Shown in pieces: positions 34,740-43,055 of a stretch of DNA of 64,000 nucleotides. This stretch comes from Fimenecus sp045545735 (GTDB lineage Bacteria; Bacillota; Clostridia; Oscillospirales; Acutalibacteraceae): contig JAZQBM010000003.1 in NCBI GenBank assembly GCA_045545735.1, positions 1-64,000 of the forward strand, given 5' to 3'. A model generated the notes under the pieces. That model saw only the letters and a program-made list of their open reading frames with translations. It did not search any database and was not told where the DNA came from. The translations under genes were made by a program, and so were the position numbers. Position 1 is the first letter of the stretch, and every line of letters begins with the position of its first letter.

Positions 34740-35795
34740 TTATTTATCTCCGTTCCAAATATAAGATGTGTATCTGCCACCACTAAGTTTAATTATTTCG
34801 CCATTTTTAAGCAAGTCGTTAAGTGTTCGCTGAACTGTAACCTGACTAATATCAGGACATTTTGCCATAAGTTCTGTTTTTGTAATTTGACCAAGAGTTT
34901 CTTTAATAATTTCACGAATTCTATCAGGCTTGGACATATTGCTCATAGTCAAGGTCTGAACTCGTGTTGAGAATTCGCGATATGCTGATAATATAACGCC
35001 TAATGTGTACTGCACAAAATGAGAATAGTCATTTTTTTCTTCGTGCCAATCTAATGAGCTGCTTTGAAGTGCTTCGTAATAGGTTTCTTTTGAATTTTCA
35101 ATGACTTTTTCAATACTGATATATTTACCAACGATATACCCTGCACGATACAGTAAGAGTAGCGTTAAAAGTCTGCTCATTCTTCCGTTACCGTCGTTAA
35201 AGGGATGTATACAAAGGAAATCGAGAATAAACATAGGAATCAGCAACAATGGGTCGGCTTCGTTTCTATTCATTGCATCATCAAACGCTTGGCAAAGGTT
35301 GTTGATTGACTCGGCTGTCTCCCAAGCAGGAACAGGTTGAAATCGAACAAAACGATTACCGTTTTCATCCGTTTCTGCAATAACATTGTCAGCGTTTTTG
35401 TATGTTCCGCCGATTAATTTGCCACTAAACTTATACAAATCACGGTGTAACTGCAAGATAATAGCGGGTTTTACAGGAATATAGTCATGGCTTTCGTGGA
35501 TAGTTGCCAACACATCACGATACCCCGCAATTTCTTGCTCGTGTCGAGATTTGGGTATTGCCTTATTTGTAACAAGTTTTTTTATACGGTCATCAGAGGT
35601 GTAAATACCTTCAATTTTATTTGACGCCTCTGTACTTTGAATTTTAGCAATTTCTACAAGTTGAGTAAGCGAATCGCTTTTTGCTTCGATAAAAAGATTC
35701 TGTTCGCCTTTATATTCATGTATTTGTGAAAGCAAGGACACAATTTCAGGTGTCAACAATACTTGCCATTTGTTATTGAAATTGTAATTTCTCAT
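34740..35795 (-). CDS. Fic-domain protein with C-terminal winged helix
   Basis: The 351-residue protein carries the Fic motif H-P-F-N-D-G-N-G-R (197-205), which transfers AMP or a related nucleotide group to hydroxyl side chains of target proteins. An N-terminal helix has the autoinhibitory pattern S-N-K-I-E-G (58-63), making it class II. The last 65 residues look like a winged helix (T-K-T-E-L-M, V-T-V-Q-R-T-L-N-D-L-L). It is the first gene of the restriction operon, two bases before hsdM, and sits right behind a strong promoter with a palindrome. A regulatory role in the operon is plausible. Confidence 0.9.
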   Translation of the reverse strand: MRNYNFNNKWQVLLTPEIVSLLSQIHEYKGEQNLFIEAKSDSLTQLVEIAKIQSTEASNKIEGIYTSDDRIKKLVTNKAIPKSRHEQEIAGYRDVLATIHESHDYIPVKPAIILQLHRDLYKFSGKLIGGTYKNADNVIAETDENGNRFVRFQPVPAWETAESINNLCQAFDDAMNRNEADPLLLIPMFILDFLCIHPFNDGNGRMSRLLTLLLLYRAGYIVGKYISIEKVIENSKETYYEALQSSSLDWHEEKNDYSHFVQYTLGVILSAYREFSTRVQTLTMSNMSKPDRIREIIKETLGQITKTELMAKCPDISQVTVQRTLNDLLKNGEIIKLSGGRYTSYIWNGDK

Positions 35796-35843
35796 AGAAC
35801 TATCTCCTTAATGCGTTTCTGTTATTATAATTCTACAAGTAAT

Positions 35844-35872
35844 ATTATATACGCATTTCAATTTAATGTCAA
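35844..35872 (-). promoter_or_regulatory. Consensus promoter of the Fic/hsd operon
   Basis: On the minus strand TTGACA (35872-35867) and TATAAT (35849-35844) are separated by 17 bases, a full consensus match. The Fic start codon is about 49 bases downstream. Confidence 0.88.
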
Positions 35873-35878
35873 CGATTT

Positions 35879-35910
35879 AATTTAATCAAATTTTCAAAAA
35901 TGATTAAATT
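35879..35910. promoter_or_regulatory. Inverted repeat upstream of the Fic/hsd promoter
   Basis: AATTTAATCA (35879-35888) and TGATTAAATT (35901-35910) are perfect inverted arms 12 bases apart, ending six bases upstream of the -35 box. This is a candidate operator. The regulator is unknown; the winged helix of the Fic protein is one candidate. Confidence 0.55.
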
Positions 35911-35990
35911 GAATTTTGTTTGATGTAATTAACCTTAATACATATAAATCGTATGTTCTTGTCGATTTGTGACACTCTTAAACCGAATTC

Positions 35991-36010
35991 TTGCGGTTTA
36001 TTTGCGGTTT
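35991..36010 (+). repeat. Right subterminal 20-bp direct repeat
   Basis: It is identical to 1010-1029. A degenerate third copy follows at about 36023-36039. Two related 14-base units of GAAAGTTGRTGAAA type lie at about 36041 and 36101, nearer attR. These could be integrase arm sites. The 35796-36265 gap holds only these sites, the operon promoter and att/terminator sequences. Confidence 0.65.
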
Positions 36011-36127
36011 ATTTTTGTAAAATGTGGTTTATTTGCGTGAAAGTTGATGAAAGGCAGAAGTGCCGAAACCGTTGATATATAAGGGTTTGTGGGACTTTAT
36101 GAAAGTTGGTGAAATCCCTTTACCATA

Positions 36128-36151
36128 TTTCGAGTCTCTCCTTCTGCGCCA
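36128..36151 (+). repeat. attR: 24-bp copy of the tRNA-Ser(GCU) 3' end
   Basis: It is a perfect copy of 918-941 with no tRNA upstream of it, so it marks the right end of the island. Confidence 0.85.
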
Positions 36152-36187
36152 AGAAAGTCTGATAGATTATCAGGCTTTCTTTTTTTG
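36150..36187 (+). terminator. Probable original terminator of tRNA-Ser(GCU)
   Basis: AGAAAGTCTGATA pairs with TATCAGGCTTTCT, followed by seven T. Its position directly after the tRNA-end copy suggests it terminated the tRNA before the island arrived. Confidence 0.75.
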
Positions 36188-36213
36188 CTTTTTTATTTAA
36201 AAGATGAAAAATT

Positions 36214-36249
36214 AAAAAACTAACTCCCACTCGGTTGAGTGGGAGTTTT
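36214..36249 (-). terminator. Terminator of the glycosidase operon
   Basis: AACTCCCACTC and GAGTGGGAGTT form a strong stem with a 4-base loop. In minus-strand reading TTTTTT follows. Confidence 0.85.
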
Positions 36250-36265
36250 GTTTGGTTATTATGTT

Positions 36266-38641
36266 TTATTCAAGTGCGAAGACGGCTTCGTCGAGGCACA
36301 TTCTTAAGGATTTTGCTTTTGTGCATCTGATAAAGTTTCTGTAATCTTTTTCAGTTTCACAACTTTTAAGTCTTGTACTGGTAAGAAGTTTTTTCATATT
36401 TGAGCCGTTGAGGTGAATAATGCAATCAAGTGCACGTTCACGAACAGGTTTATTCTTTCTTGCAACAACAACAATAAGAGTTACTGTGATTTCATCTTCA
36501 ACACTTATTCCGCTGATTTTAACAAAAGATTTACCGCTTGTTACCGGTGTAACTATGCCATTTACCATAACTTCAACTTCATCAAAATCTTCAACATCTT
36601 TGAAGTTAAGTGTATATTCACGTTTTGCAGGAATACATTTGAGTGATTTACCACCATTAATTGTAAACTTAATGGTATTTTCTTCTTCAGCTACTGTCAT
36701 TGTAGTGATTGAATACTCGCCATTCTTATACTTACCTGTTTCGCCGTCATCTTCATAGAAATTAAATGTATTATTACCACGATAGATATCAATTTCAAGA
36801 CGTTCAGGACATTCCCAAGAATTTCCATTATCTTTTGACATTGGAATAATCGCACCCTCTTTAGCGAGTACGGGTATTGTATTAATTGGGCTATTAATTA
36901 CTGTTTCCTGACCACCTTTATAGATTTTGCCGTCAAAAATGTTTGTCCATCTGCCCTCAGGTAACCACACCTTTGTTGCGGCAGTTTTTGTTTTTTCATC
37001 CATTTTTGTTGTTACGGGACACACAAGAAGTTCTGAACCAAAGAAATACTCATTTCCATATTCAAAACTTTCTTTATTGTCAGGGTATGTATAATAAAGT
37101 GGTTCACAAAGTGCCCTGCCCTCATTATATGTACGGTAATTCATAGCATAGATATATGGAATCATTTTATGGCGAAGTCGCAGATACTCTGTACCGAGAG
37201 TTTCAGCCTCCCAACTAAAATTCCAAGGTTCTTTACCGAGAACATCAAGATTAGTTGAATGAAGTCTTAAAATCGGCAAGAATACTGCAAGTTGAAGCCA
37301 ACGAATATAGAGTTCATCATCGTGGTCACCCATCATATGACCGCCGATATCGTGACTCCACCAAGTATAACCGCAATTTGCCGCATTAGCGGTGAAATAT
37401 GGTTGGAAGTTGAGAACGCTCCAATTAATTGCAGTATCACCTGAAAATCCTAAAGGATAACGATGCGAACCGATACCTGCATAACGTGACAAAATCATTG
37501 GTCGACGCTCTTCACGGTCAGTATCAAGATAATGATAGTGATTTAAAAGCCATAACGGGTCAAGACCTGCTTTTTTACTCTTTGTACCCTGTTGCCAGTC
37601 AATCCACCAGAAGTCAACGCCCTCTTTTTCATAAGGATGATGAAGAATATCAAAATACGCATTAATAAATTTCTTATCAGTCAAATCGAACTCGACTGAC
37701 TGTTCAGTAGATTTGTCGATACCCATAGCCTCTGCCATTTGTGGATACATATCTTCAAACGCACGAACACCGTCTGCAGGATGAAGATTAAGAGTAACTT
37801 TAAGTCCCATATCGTGAAGTTTCTGCAAGAAGCCTTTATAATCGGGGAACAAATCAGTATTCCAACTATACCCTGTCCAACCGCTACTTAAAATATTACT
37901 TGATTTGTATTTTTTGTTAAACTGCTTTTTAAGGTCAACCCAATGCCAATCCATATCAACAGTTGCGATTGTAAGTGGAATATCACGGCGGAAGAATTCT
38001 GACATCAAATCTTCATACTCTTTCTGAGTATATGCACGATAACGGCTCCACCAGTTACCGAGTGTATAACGAGGCACAAGTGGTGGCATACCTGTAATTT
38101 TATAGAAATCATTGATACCACCAATATAATCTTTGCCGTAAACGAACACATAAATATCTTTTGTGCCGTCTTCACGGGAAGAAAGTGTACCGTCTTCATT
38201 CAAAAGCAATGTTTTACTATCATCATAGATTGACACGCCGTCTGTTGAAATAATACCGTCATCAAGTTCTTTAGGACCATAAGTCTGGTCAAGAGTACGG
38301 GTTGTTCCTTTAAGGTTATTTGATGAGTCGTATGTAAGTTTATTACCATCAAGGATTGCATATTTGAAACTACCCGTATGGCTGTTTACACATATTTCTG
38401 TTTTTTCAGTTTTTATTGTTAAAGTATCTGCATTTTCAGTTGTTGTAAAATCAACTTTACCAAAATTTCTGTACCATATGCTTTGTGATGGTAAATCTGT
38501 AAACTTGCAGTCAGTTGAGAACTCAACACGAAGCATTGTAGCAGTAAGAACTGTCACACGCACATTATTACTGATTACAATATTATCTTCACAAGCTTTT
38601 GCATCGGTTTTTGCCAAAAGTTGTTTATTCAATTCTGACAT
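36266..38641 (-). CDS. Glycoside hydrolase family 31 (alpha-glucosidase/alpha-xylosidase type)
   Basis: The 791-residue enzyme has the GH31 layout: an N-terminal beta domain, W-W-S-R-Y at 197-201, the nucleophile D348 in W-W-I-D-W, and the acid/base D402 in F-S-G-D-T. A C-terminal beta domain with an F-Y-E-D-D-G motif follows. It would release glucose or xylose from alpha-linked sugars. No signal peptide is seen, so it probably acts inside the cell on imported oligosaccharides. About 70 extra residues at the C-terminus (from about 722) are basic and not part of the usual fold. It lies 15 bases after the second glycosidase gene. Confidence 0.93.
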   Translation of the reverse strand: MSELNKQLLAKTDAKACEDNIVISNNVRVTVLTATMLRVEFSTDCKFTDLPSQSIWYRNFGKVDFTTTENADTLTIKTEKTEICVNSHTGSFKYAILDGNKLTYDSSNNLKGTTRTLDQTYGPKELDDGIISTDGVSIYDDSKTLLLNEDGTLSSREDGTKDIYVFVYGKDYIGGINDFYKITGMPPLVPRYTLGNWWSRYRAYTQKEYEDLMSEFFRRDIPLTIATVDMDWHWVDLKKQFNKKYKSSNILSSGWTGYSWNTDLFPDYKGFLQKLHDMGLKVTLNLHPADGVRAFEDMYPQMAEAMGIDKSTEQSVEFDLTDKKFINAYFDILHHPYEKEGVDFWWIDWQQGTKSKKAGLDPLWLLNHYHYLDTDREERRPMILSRYAGIGSHRYPLGFSGDTAINWSVLNFQPYFTANAANCGYTWWSHDIGGHMMGDHDDELYIRWLQLAVFLPILRLHSTNLDVLGKEPWNFSWEAETLGTEYLRLRHKMIPYIYAMNYRTYNEGRALCEPLYYTYPDNKESFEYGNEYFFGSELLVCPVTTKMDEKTKTAATKVWLPEGRWTNIFDGKIYKGGQETVINSPINTIPVLAKEGAIIPMSKDNGNSWECPERLEIDIYRGNNTFNFYEDDGETGKYKNGEYSITTMTVAEEENTIKFTINGGKSLKCIPAKREYTLNFKDVEDFDEVEVMVNGIVTPVTSGKSFVKISGISVEDEITVTLIVVVARKNKPVRERALDCIIHLNGSNMKKLLTSTRLKSCETEKDYRNFIRCTKAKSLRMCLDEAVFALE

Positions 38642-38656
38642 ATAATCCCCTCAATC

Positions 38657-41344
38657 CTATATTTCGTCAAAGTTTAAAGCTTTAGACATAACCTTAAGTT
38701 CATTAACCTTATCACTAAGTGTAATTTCAGCATTTTCAAGGGCTGTGCAATACTCATCACCATTATAAACTGAACAAGCAAGGTTACTGTTGACATAAAG
38801 TTTTACAAGTCCATTTGGTTCACATACAACTGTGATTTTATCGCCTGTATTTAATGCGATATCACCACGACTTGTTTTGTCGTTAAAGCGAATTGCACCG
38901 TAACCTTCACGGTTGCTTACATTGATTACATCGCCAATTCCAAGCAATACGCCGTCATCTACATTATTGAGAGTACATTGAACTGTGAAATCTCTGCCAC
39001 AAGGTGTTTTTGCTTCTTCACAAATGAAATCAGCATAATACTGACCTTTGAATGTAACATCAGTAAAATCACCGAAAGCATTTTTCACCGTCATTGACAC
39101 ATATGGCTTTTTAACCGGATTTTCAAAGATAATTTTTAATGTGCTGTAATCTTCAAGCAACTCAAAACCAGATATTTTTGCATTTGATGAAATCATTTCA
39201 GCATCAATATATACTCTATCATCAAAGAAAAGCAACAATTCAGTTGATGAATCAAATCTGCCGTAAATAAGTTGTGGTAATTTTTCTTCAGCTTGAGAAA
39301 ACTTCATAATAAGTGCTTCAAGCGGTGCAAGGCTTATTGTAATCTGCTCACCGTAATGGTATGTTTTTTCATCAGTTTTTTTATCATAAGGATACACATA
39401 AACCATTTTAAGATTTTGCATATCTTTATTTACGCCGATTGTTTCGTCAAGAGTTACTGTAATACTCTGCTGACAGTCTGCGGGGTTACGAAGGGAGATA
39501 ATTCCTTTATTTTCACTCCAACAAGAGTATCCATAGGCCTCACCTTTTTCGGGACAACCGCCAATAAACTGTGATGTTTTAAGAGTTTCATACTCATTAC
39601 GAATAAAGCGTAAAGCGTCTGCATTAATACGCCATTTTGCAGTATTAAACATATTGTATGAATAGTAAAGTTCCCAGAATGCAGTACCGCGTGTTGCCAT
39701 CATAAACATATATTTACGGAATTCTTCATCTGTCATTGAGATTTTAGCGGTATTGCCATAGATTGGGTCGTGATTATAAATGAATTCGTGAGGAAATTGA
39801 TAATTTCTTGTAACGCTGAAATCGTAATAGCAATTATCTCGATATGTAAGGACTTTATCAACGTCACGGTCGCTTAATTTCTCACCTTTTTTAGTTTTAT
39901 CAATAAAGCCTATATCACCACTATTTTGAATCCACAAGGAGTCTGAATACTGTAAAAACCAAGGACTTGCATTACAGTAGCTTGTCTGGTTAATCCACAA
40001 ATCTTTACCTGCACTTTCACGGGTAATACGGAGTTTACGGAATATATTAAGCCAATTTTCCCACATTTCTGTGTACTGATACATATCATTGTATCCACCA
40101 GTAATATGACCGTGATTTTTTGAAGGACATGCTTTGAGTAAAAATCCGTCAAGTTTCCAATAATTTATATCAAATTTACGGTCATTTTCAAGGTAATATT
40201 CTGTAATATTCTTTATATATTCAGTTGATGACACACATACATCATTTGCAGCACGGTTAAAACCGCCTTTACCTGCCTTTTCCATATTTTTTGCAAATAA
40301 AGGAGTTTTACTGTTATAGCCACCACGTGGACCATTCCACAAGCCGAAATGTGATGAAAGCTTTCTTGCCATTGTTGCGGCAGGATATAATTCGTTTGGA
40401 AATTTCTTATTGAATTTCCAGAAGTCTGCATCCCAATCTACAAACCCATCATCAACCACATAAGAATCAAGTGGTGATACCATTGTTTTTGAAAGATTGT
40501 TTTCAATCTGCTTAAATGACTCAATGATATTTTCATTTGTAATATCGTGCATGTGGTCATACCATGAGTTATATTGAAATCTTGGCTTTATTTTTCTTGA
40601 AATTTCACGTATATATGCAAGAAAATCTTCACGAATAACACGTAAATCATAGCTTCTTGCCGCACCAACAACTGTATTCCAGCATCTGTATGTATGACCG
40701 CAATTAAGCTTTAATTCGTCAAAACGCTTACCTGTGAAATAACGACAATAAAGGGTACTGTCGTCAATGTTATTCTCGGCAAGTGGGAATTCAGAACCAA
40801 AAAACAAGCCGTTAAGATACACAGGTTGACCTAATGCACTATGGTATTTACTTAAGTATGCCTTATCGATTTCACCAATAGTCCATTTCTGCTCAACATT
40901 TTTTACAGAAATGTGCTCACCGTCAATATAGTCAATGGTGATAAGGTGTTGACGGTCAGGGTCAATCATCATTTCAATATATTTACGCATATAATGTTTA
41001 TTGTCGTCAATCTCTACATTTTCGATAAATGTAATTCTTGCTCCATTATAAGCATAAGGCTTGAACACAAATTCTACTCTACGTTTAAAAATATTCACAT
41101 TATCAAGTTCAAGGCTATTTGACGATAAAAACTCTGTTTTATAGCCAAAAAATTTTTTAACCTTAAACGCAACAAAGAATTCTGCAGAAAAGTCGTTAAA
41201 TTTTACAGATTTTTTGCCTGAAATTCTCTTATTGATAATTTCAGTTGTTAAAAGTTTATTGTTTTTTGTAGAAAAACGTCTTTCAATGTAATCGTTACCG
41301 ATAGTTGCGGTATTGTTTTCAAAATAAGCATAAGCACCTGACAT
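38657..41344 (-). CDS. Putative clan GH-D-like glycosidase with C-terminal beta-sandwich
   Basis: The 895-residue protein has a large N-terminal beta domain, then a barrel-like region with Y-N-S-W-Y-D (about 258-263), Y-V-V-D-D-G (295-300), W-N-G-P-R-G-G, and Y-W-K-L-D-G (395-400). The V-V-D-D-G and W-K-L-D-G strands resemble the GH36/GH27 alpha-galactosidase plan, with the Asp of W-K-L-D-G as likely nucleophile. The last 200 residues look like a lectin-type sandwich. The exact family and substrate are not certain. No signal peptide is seen. It pairs with the GH31 gene, suggesting stepwise trimming of one oligosaccharide. No transporter is adjacent. Confidence 0.7.
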   Translation of the reverse strand: MSGAYAYFENNTATIGNDYIERRFSTKNNKLLTTEIINKRISGKKSVKFNDFSAEFFVAFKVKKFFGYKTEFLSSNSLELDNVNIFKRRVEFVFKPYAYNGARITFIENVEIDDNKHYMRKYIEMMIDPDRQHLITIDYIDGEHISVKNVEQKWTIGEIDKAYLSKYHSALGQPVYLNGLFFGSEFPLAENNIDDSTLYCRYFTGKRFDELKLNCGHTYRCWNTVVGAARSYDLRVIREDFLAYIREISRKIKPRFQYNSWYDHMHDITNENIIESFKQIENNLSKTMVSPLDSYVVDDGFVDWDADFWKFNKKFPNELYPAATMARKLSSHFGLWNGPRGGYNSKTPLFAKNMEKAGKGGFNRAANDVCVSSTEYIKNITEYYLENDRKFDINYWKLDGFLLKACPSKNHGHITGGYNDMYQYTEMWENWLNIFRKLRITRESAGKDLWINQTSYCNASPWFLQYSDSLWIQNSGDIGFIDKTKKGEKLSDRDVDKVLTYRDNCYYDFSVTRNYQFPHEFIYNHDPIYGNTAKISMTDEEFRKYMFMMATRGTAFWELYYSYNMFNTAKWRINADALRFIRNEYETLKTSQFIGGCPEKGEAYGYSCWSENKGIISLRNPADCQQSITVTLDETIGVNKDMQNLKMVYVYPYDKKTDEKTYHYGEQITISLAPLEALIMKFSQAEEKLPQLIYGRFDSSTELLLFFDDRVYIDAEMISSNAKISGFELLEDYSTLKIIFENPVKKPYVSMTVKNAFGDFTDVTFKGQYYADFICEEAKTPCGRDFTVQCTLNNVDDGVLLGIGDVINVSNREGYGAIRFNDKTSRGDIALNTGDKITVVCEPNGLVKLYVNSNLACSVYNGDEYCTALENAEITLSDKVNELKVMSKALNFDEI

Positions 41345-41345
41345 T

Positions 41346-41783
41346 TTATTTCAACTCTCCAAACAATATTTTTTCTGTTGCCAAAGCGGCATCTTCTACT
41401 ATTTTTACGCAAGGGCGTTTTTGATAATATTCGGCTGTACGAGCCTCAGGAACACTTGAAATTTCAGGTTTTGAAAGCCCTAAAAGTTCTTTACATACAA
41501 TCGAGGAATTTGTTTTTTTGAATTCATCTACAATAGCACGGACTTTCTCATAAACTTCTGCTTTATCGAGTTCAGGGTATTTAAGACCAACAACCATTGC
41601 ACTACCGCTTACAGCACCGCAAACTTCACGCATTCTACCAACGCCACCGCCAAGTCCTATTGAAACTGCCAAAGCCGTTTCTTCACTTAATCCTAAATCA
41701 GTTGCAAAGGCTACAAAAACTGCTTGCGAACAATTTTTGCCTTGCATAAACAGTTCTACTGCACGTTCTGAATATTTAGACAT
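41346..41783 (-). CDS. C_GCAxxG_C_C family (putative redox) protein
   Basis: The 145-residue protein has the family marks N-C-S-Q-A-V near residue 18, G-L-G-G-G-V-G-R-M-R-E-V-C-G-A-V-S-G, and later Cys residues in V-C-K-E-L-L-G and R-P-C-V-K. The family is widespread in Clostridia and thought to be redox-active, but its role is unsettled. It is directly upstream of the GH-D-like gene, which starts two bases after its stop, so it probably heads this three-gene operon. Confidence 0.85.
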   Translation of the reverse strand: MSKYSERAVELFMQGKNCSQAVFVAFATDLGLSEETALAVSIGLGGGVGRMREVCGAVSGSAMVVGLKYPELDKAEVYEKVRAIVDEFKKTNSSIVCKELLGLSKPEISSVPEARTAEYYQKRPCVKIVEDAALATEKILFGELK

Positions 41784-41853
41784 ATTAAAATTCCCCTAAA
41801 TTACCATATTTATTTAATTTTAACATAATGATTATATATTTTCAATAAATTAA

Positions 41854-41886
41854 CAAAAAAATCCTCATTCCAATAGGAATGAGGAT
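41854..41886 (-). terminator. Terminator after rplL
   Basis: ATCCTCATTCC pairs with GGAATGAGGAT around a 4-base loop, and TTTTTTT follows on the minus strand. It closes the ribosomal operon, so rpoB does not follow rplL here. Confidence 0.9.
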
Positions 41887-41906
41887 TTATTTTCAGTAGT
41901 CTTAAA

Positions 41907-42284
41907 TTATTTAAGAGTAACTTTTGCGCCAACTTCTTCAAGTTTAGCTTTGATGCTTTCAGCATCTTCTTTAGAAGCTGCTTCTTTAAGTACTTTAGGA
42001 GCACCGTCAACAACTGCTTTAGCTTCTGCAAGGCCAAGACCTGTAACTTCACGAACAGCCTTGATAACCTTAATCTTTTCAGCACCAACTTCTGTAAGTT
42101 CAACATCGAACTCTGTCTTTTCTGCTGCTGCTTCTGCACCACCTGCTACTGGAGCTGCTACTGCAACTGCAGCTGCTGCTGATACGCCAAATTCTTCTTC
42201 TACTGCTTTAACGAGCTCTGAAAGCTCAAGAACTGAAAGAACCTTAAGTTCTTCAACGATTGCCATAACTTTCTCTGATGCCAT
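41907..42284 (-). CDS. rplL: 50S ribosomal protein L7/L12
   Basis: The 125-residue acidic stalk protein has the N-terminal dimerisation helix, an Ala-rich hinge (about 36-58), and the C-terminal factor-binding domain with I-K-V-I-K-A-V-R-E-V-T-G-L-G-L-A-E-A-K and V-D-G-A-P-K. It recruits elongation factors to the ribosome. The ATG follows GGAGG. It lies 48 bases after rplJ. Confidence 0.98.
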   Translation of the reverse strand: MASEKVMAIVEELKVLSVLELSELVKAVEEEFGVSAAAAVAVAAPVAGGAEAAAEKTEFDVELTEVGAEKIKVIKAVREVTGLGLAEAKAVVDGAPKVLKEAASKEDAESIKAKLEEVGAKVTLK

Positions 42285-42332
42285 GGTAATTTACCTCCAA
42301 AAATTTTTATAATAGTTTAGTTTATTTTTTAA

Positions 42333-42848
42333 TTATTCAGCAACTGGTGCTGCTTCGCCATTTTTGTCAACGATAGCCTGTACGGCACGTGCAAAAGATG
42401 CGATAGGTGCGTTGAACGCACTGAGTACAGTAGCAAGCAATACTTCTCTTGATGGGAGTTTTGCAAGACTGTCGAGTTTGTCAAGACCGATAACCTCACC
42501 GTCGAGGTAACCTGTCTTAAGGTTGAAATTGTCATTCTTCTCAGCATATTTACCGAGAATTCTTGCTGCTGCAACATAGTCATCTTTACTTGTTGCGATA
42601 GCAGTTGTACCCTCGAGGGCACTGCTCATATCAGCAAGGCTTGTTCCGTCGATGGCACGACCGAGAATTGTGTTCTTTACAACTGTGTATTCAACACCTG
42701 CTTCACGGAGCTCTTTACGAAGTTTTGTATCGTCTTCAACGCTGATACCTTTGTAATCAACAACAACACCTGCGATTGAAGCATCAAGTCTTTCTTTAAG
42801 AGCAGCCACCTGCTGTTTCTTTAATTCTAAAACCTTCTCGCTTGGCAA
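42333..42848 (-). CDS. rplJ: 50S ribosomal protein L10
   Basis: L10 anchors L7/L12 dimers at the stalk base. I choose the TTG at 42848 (M-P-S-E-K-V-L-E) eight bases after AGGAGG. A GTG at 42857 lies inside the ribosome site and is unlikely. The 171-residue length and motifs T-V-V-K-N-T and F-A-R-A-V-Q-A-I match the family. Expression is probably set by L10 itself through the leader upstream. Confidence 0.96.
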   Translation of the reverse strand: MPSEKVLELKKQQVAALKERLDASIAGVVVDYKGISVEDDTKLRKELREAGVEYTVVKNTILGRAIDGTSLADMSSALEGTTAIATSKDDYVAAARILGKYAEKNDNFNLKTGYLDGEVIGLDKLDSLAKLPSREVLLATVLSAFNAPIASFARAVQAIVDKNGEAAPVAE

Positions 42849-42857
42849 ACGATTCAC

Positions 42858-43020
42858 CTCCTATTAAATTTATAAATGCGCTTGCAAGGGAGAAAAAATA
42901 TGCCTCTTCTGCAAAGACAGAAAAGGCATAGAAACATTTTAAATAAATGCTAATATCCTCGGTAGGCAGTTTATAAACTTTATGCAAAAAGCACCTACTG
43001 TCTTTGGCAAGCTAAAATAT
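42858..43020 (-). ncRNA. L10 leader (autoregulatory mRNA leader of rplJ-rplL)
   Basis: Between rplA and rplJ the minus strand contains GACAGTAGGTGC and later TGCCTACCGAGGA, which match my recollection of the L10 leader's paired arms. A terminator-like hairpin (42892-42930) follows before the rplJ ribosome site. L10 binding to this leader is known to reduce stalk-protein expression in Firmicutes. Confidence 0.75.
42892..42930 (-). terminator. Attenuator hairpin in the L10 leader
   Basis: TATGCCT (42899-42905) pairs with AGGCATA (42924-42930) and an inner TTCTG/CAGAA helix extends it. On the minus strand TTTTTT follows. It sits about 44 bases ahead of rplJ. Confidence 0.75.
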
Positions 43021-43055
43021 ATTAACATACCCTTTAGGGTTTGTCAATAGTTAAA

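Larger units (their letters stand above)
918..36151. mobile_element. 35.2 kb genomic island integrated in tRNA-Ser(GCU)
   Basis: A 24-bp perfect direct repeat of the tRNA 3' end (918-941 and 36128-36151) bounds the region. Inside lie a broken tyrosine recombinase, a kinase/phosphatase/cohesin cluster and a type I restriction operon. Outside on the right are housekeeping genes. A further 20-bp direct repeat lies just inside each end (1010-1029 and 35991-36010). No conjugation, replication or phage structural genes are seen. The element is therefore probably an immobilised or trans-mobilised island rather than an intact integrative conjugative element. Confidence 0.8.
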
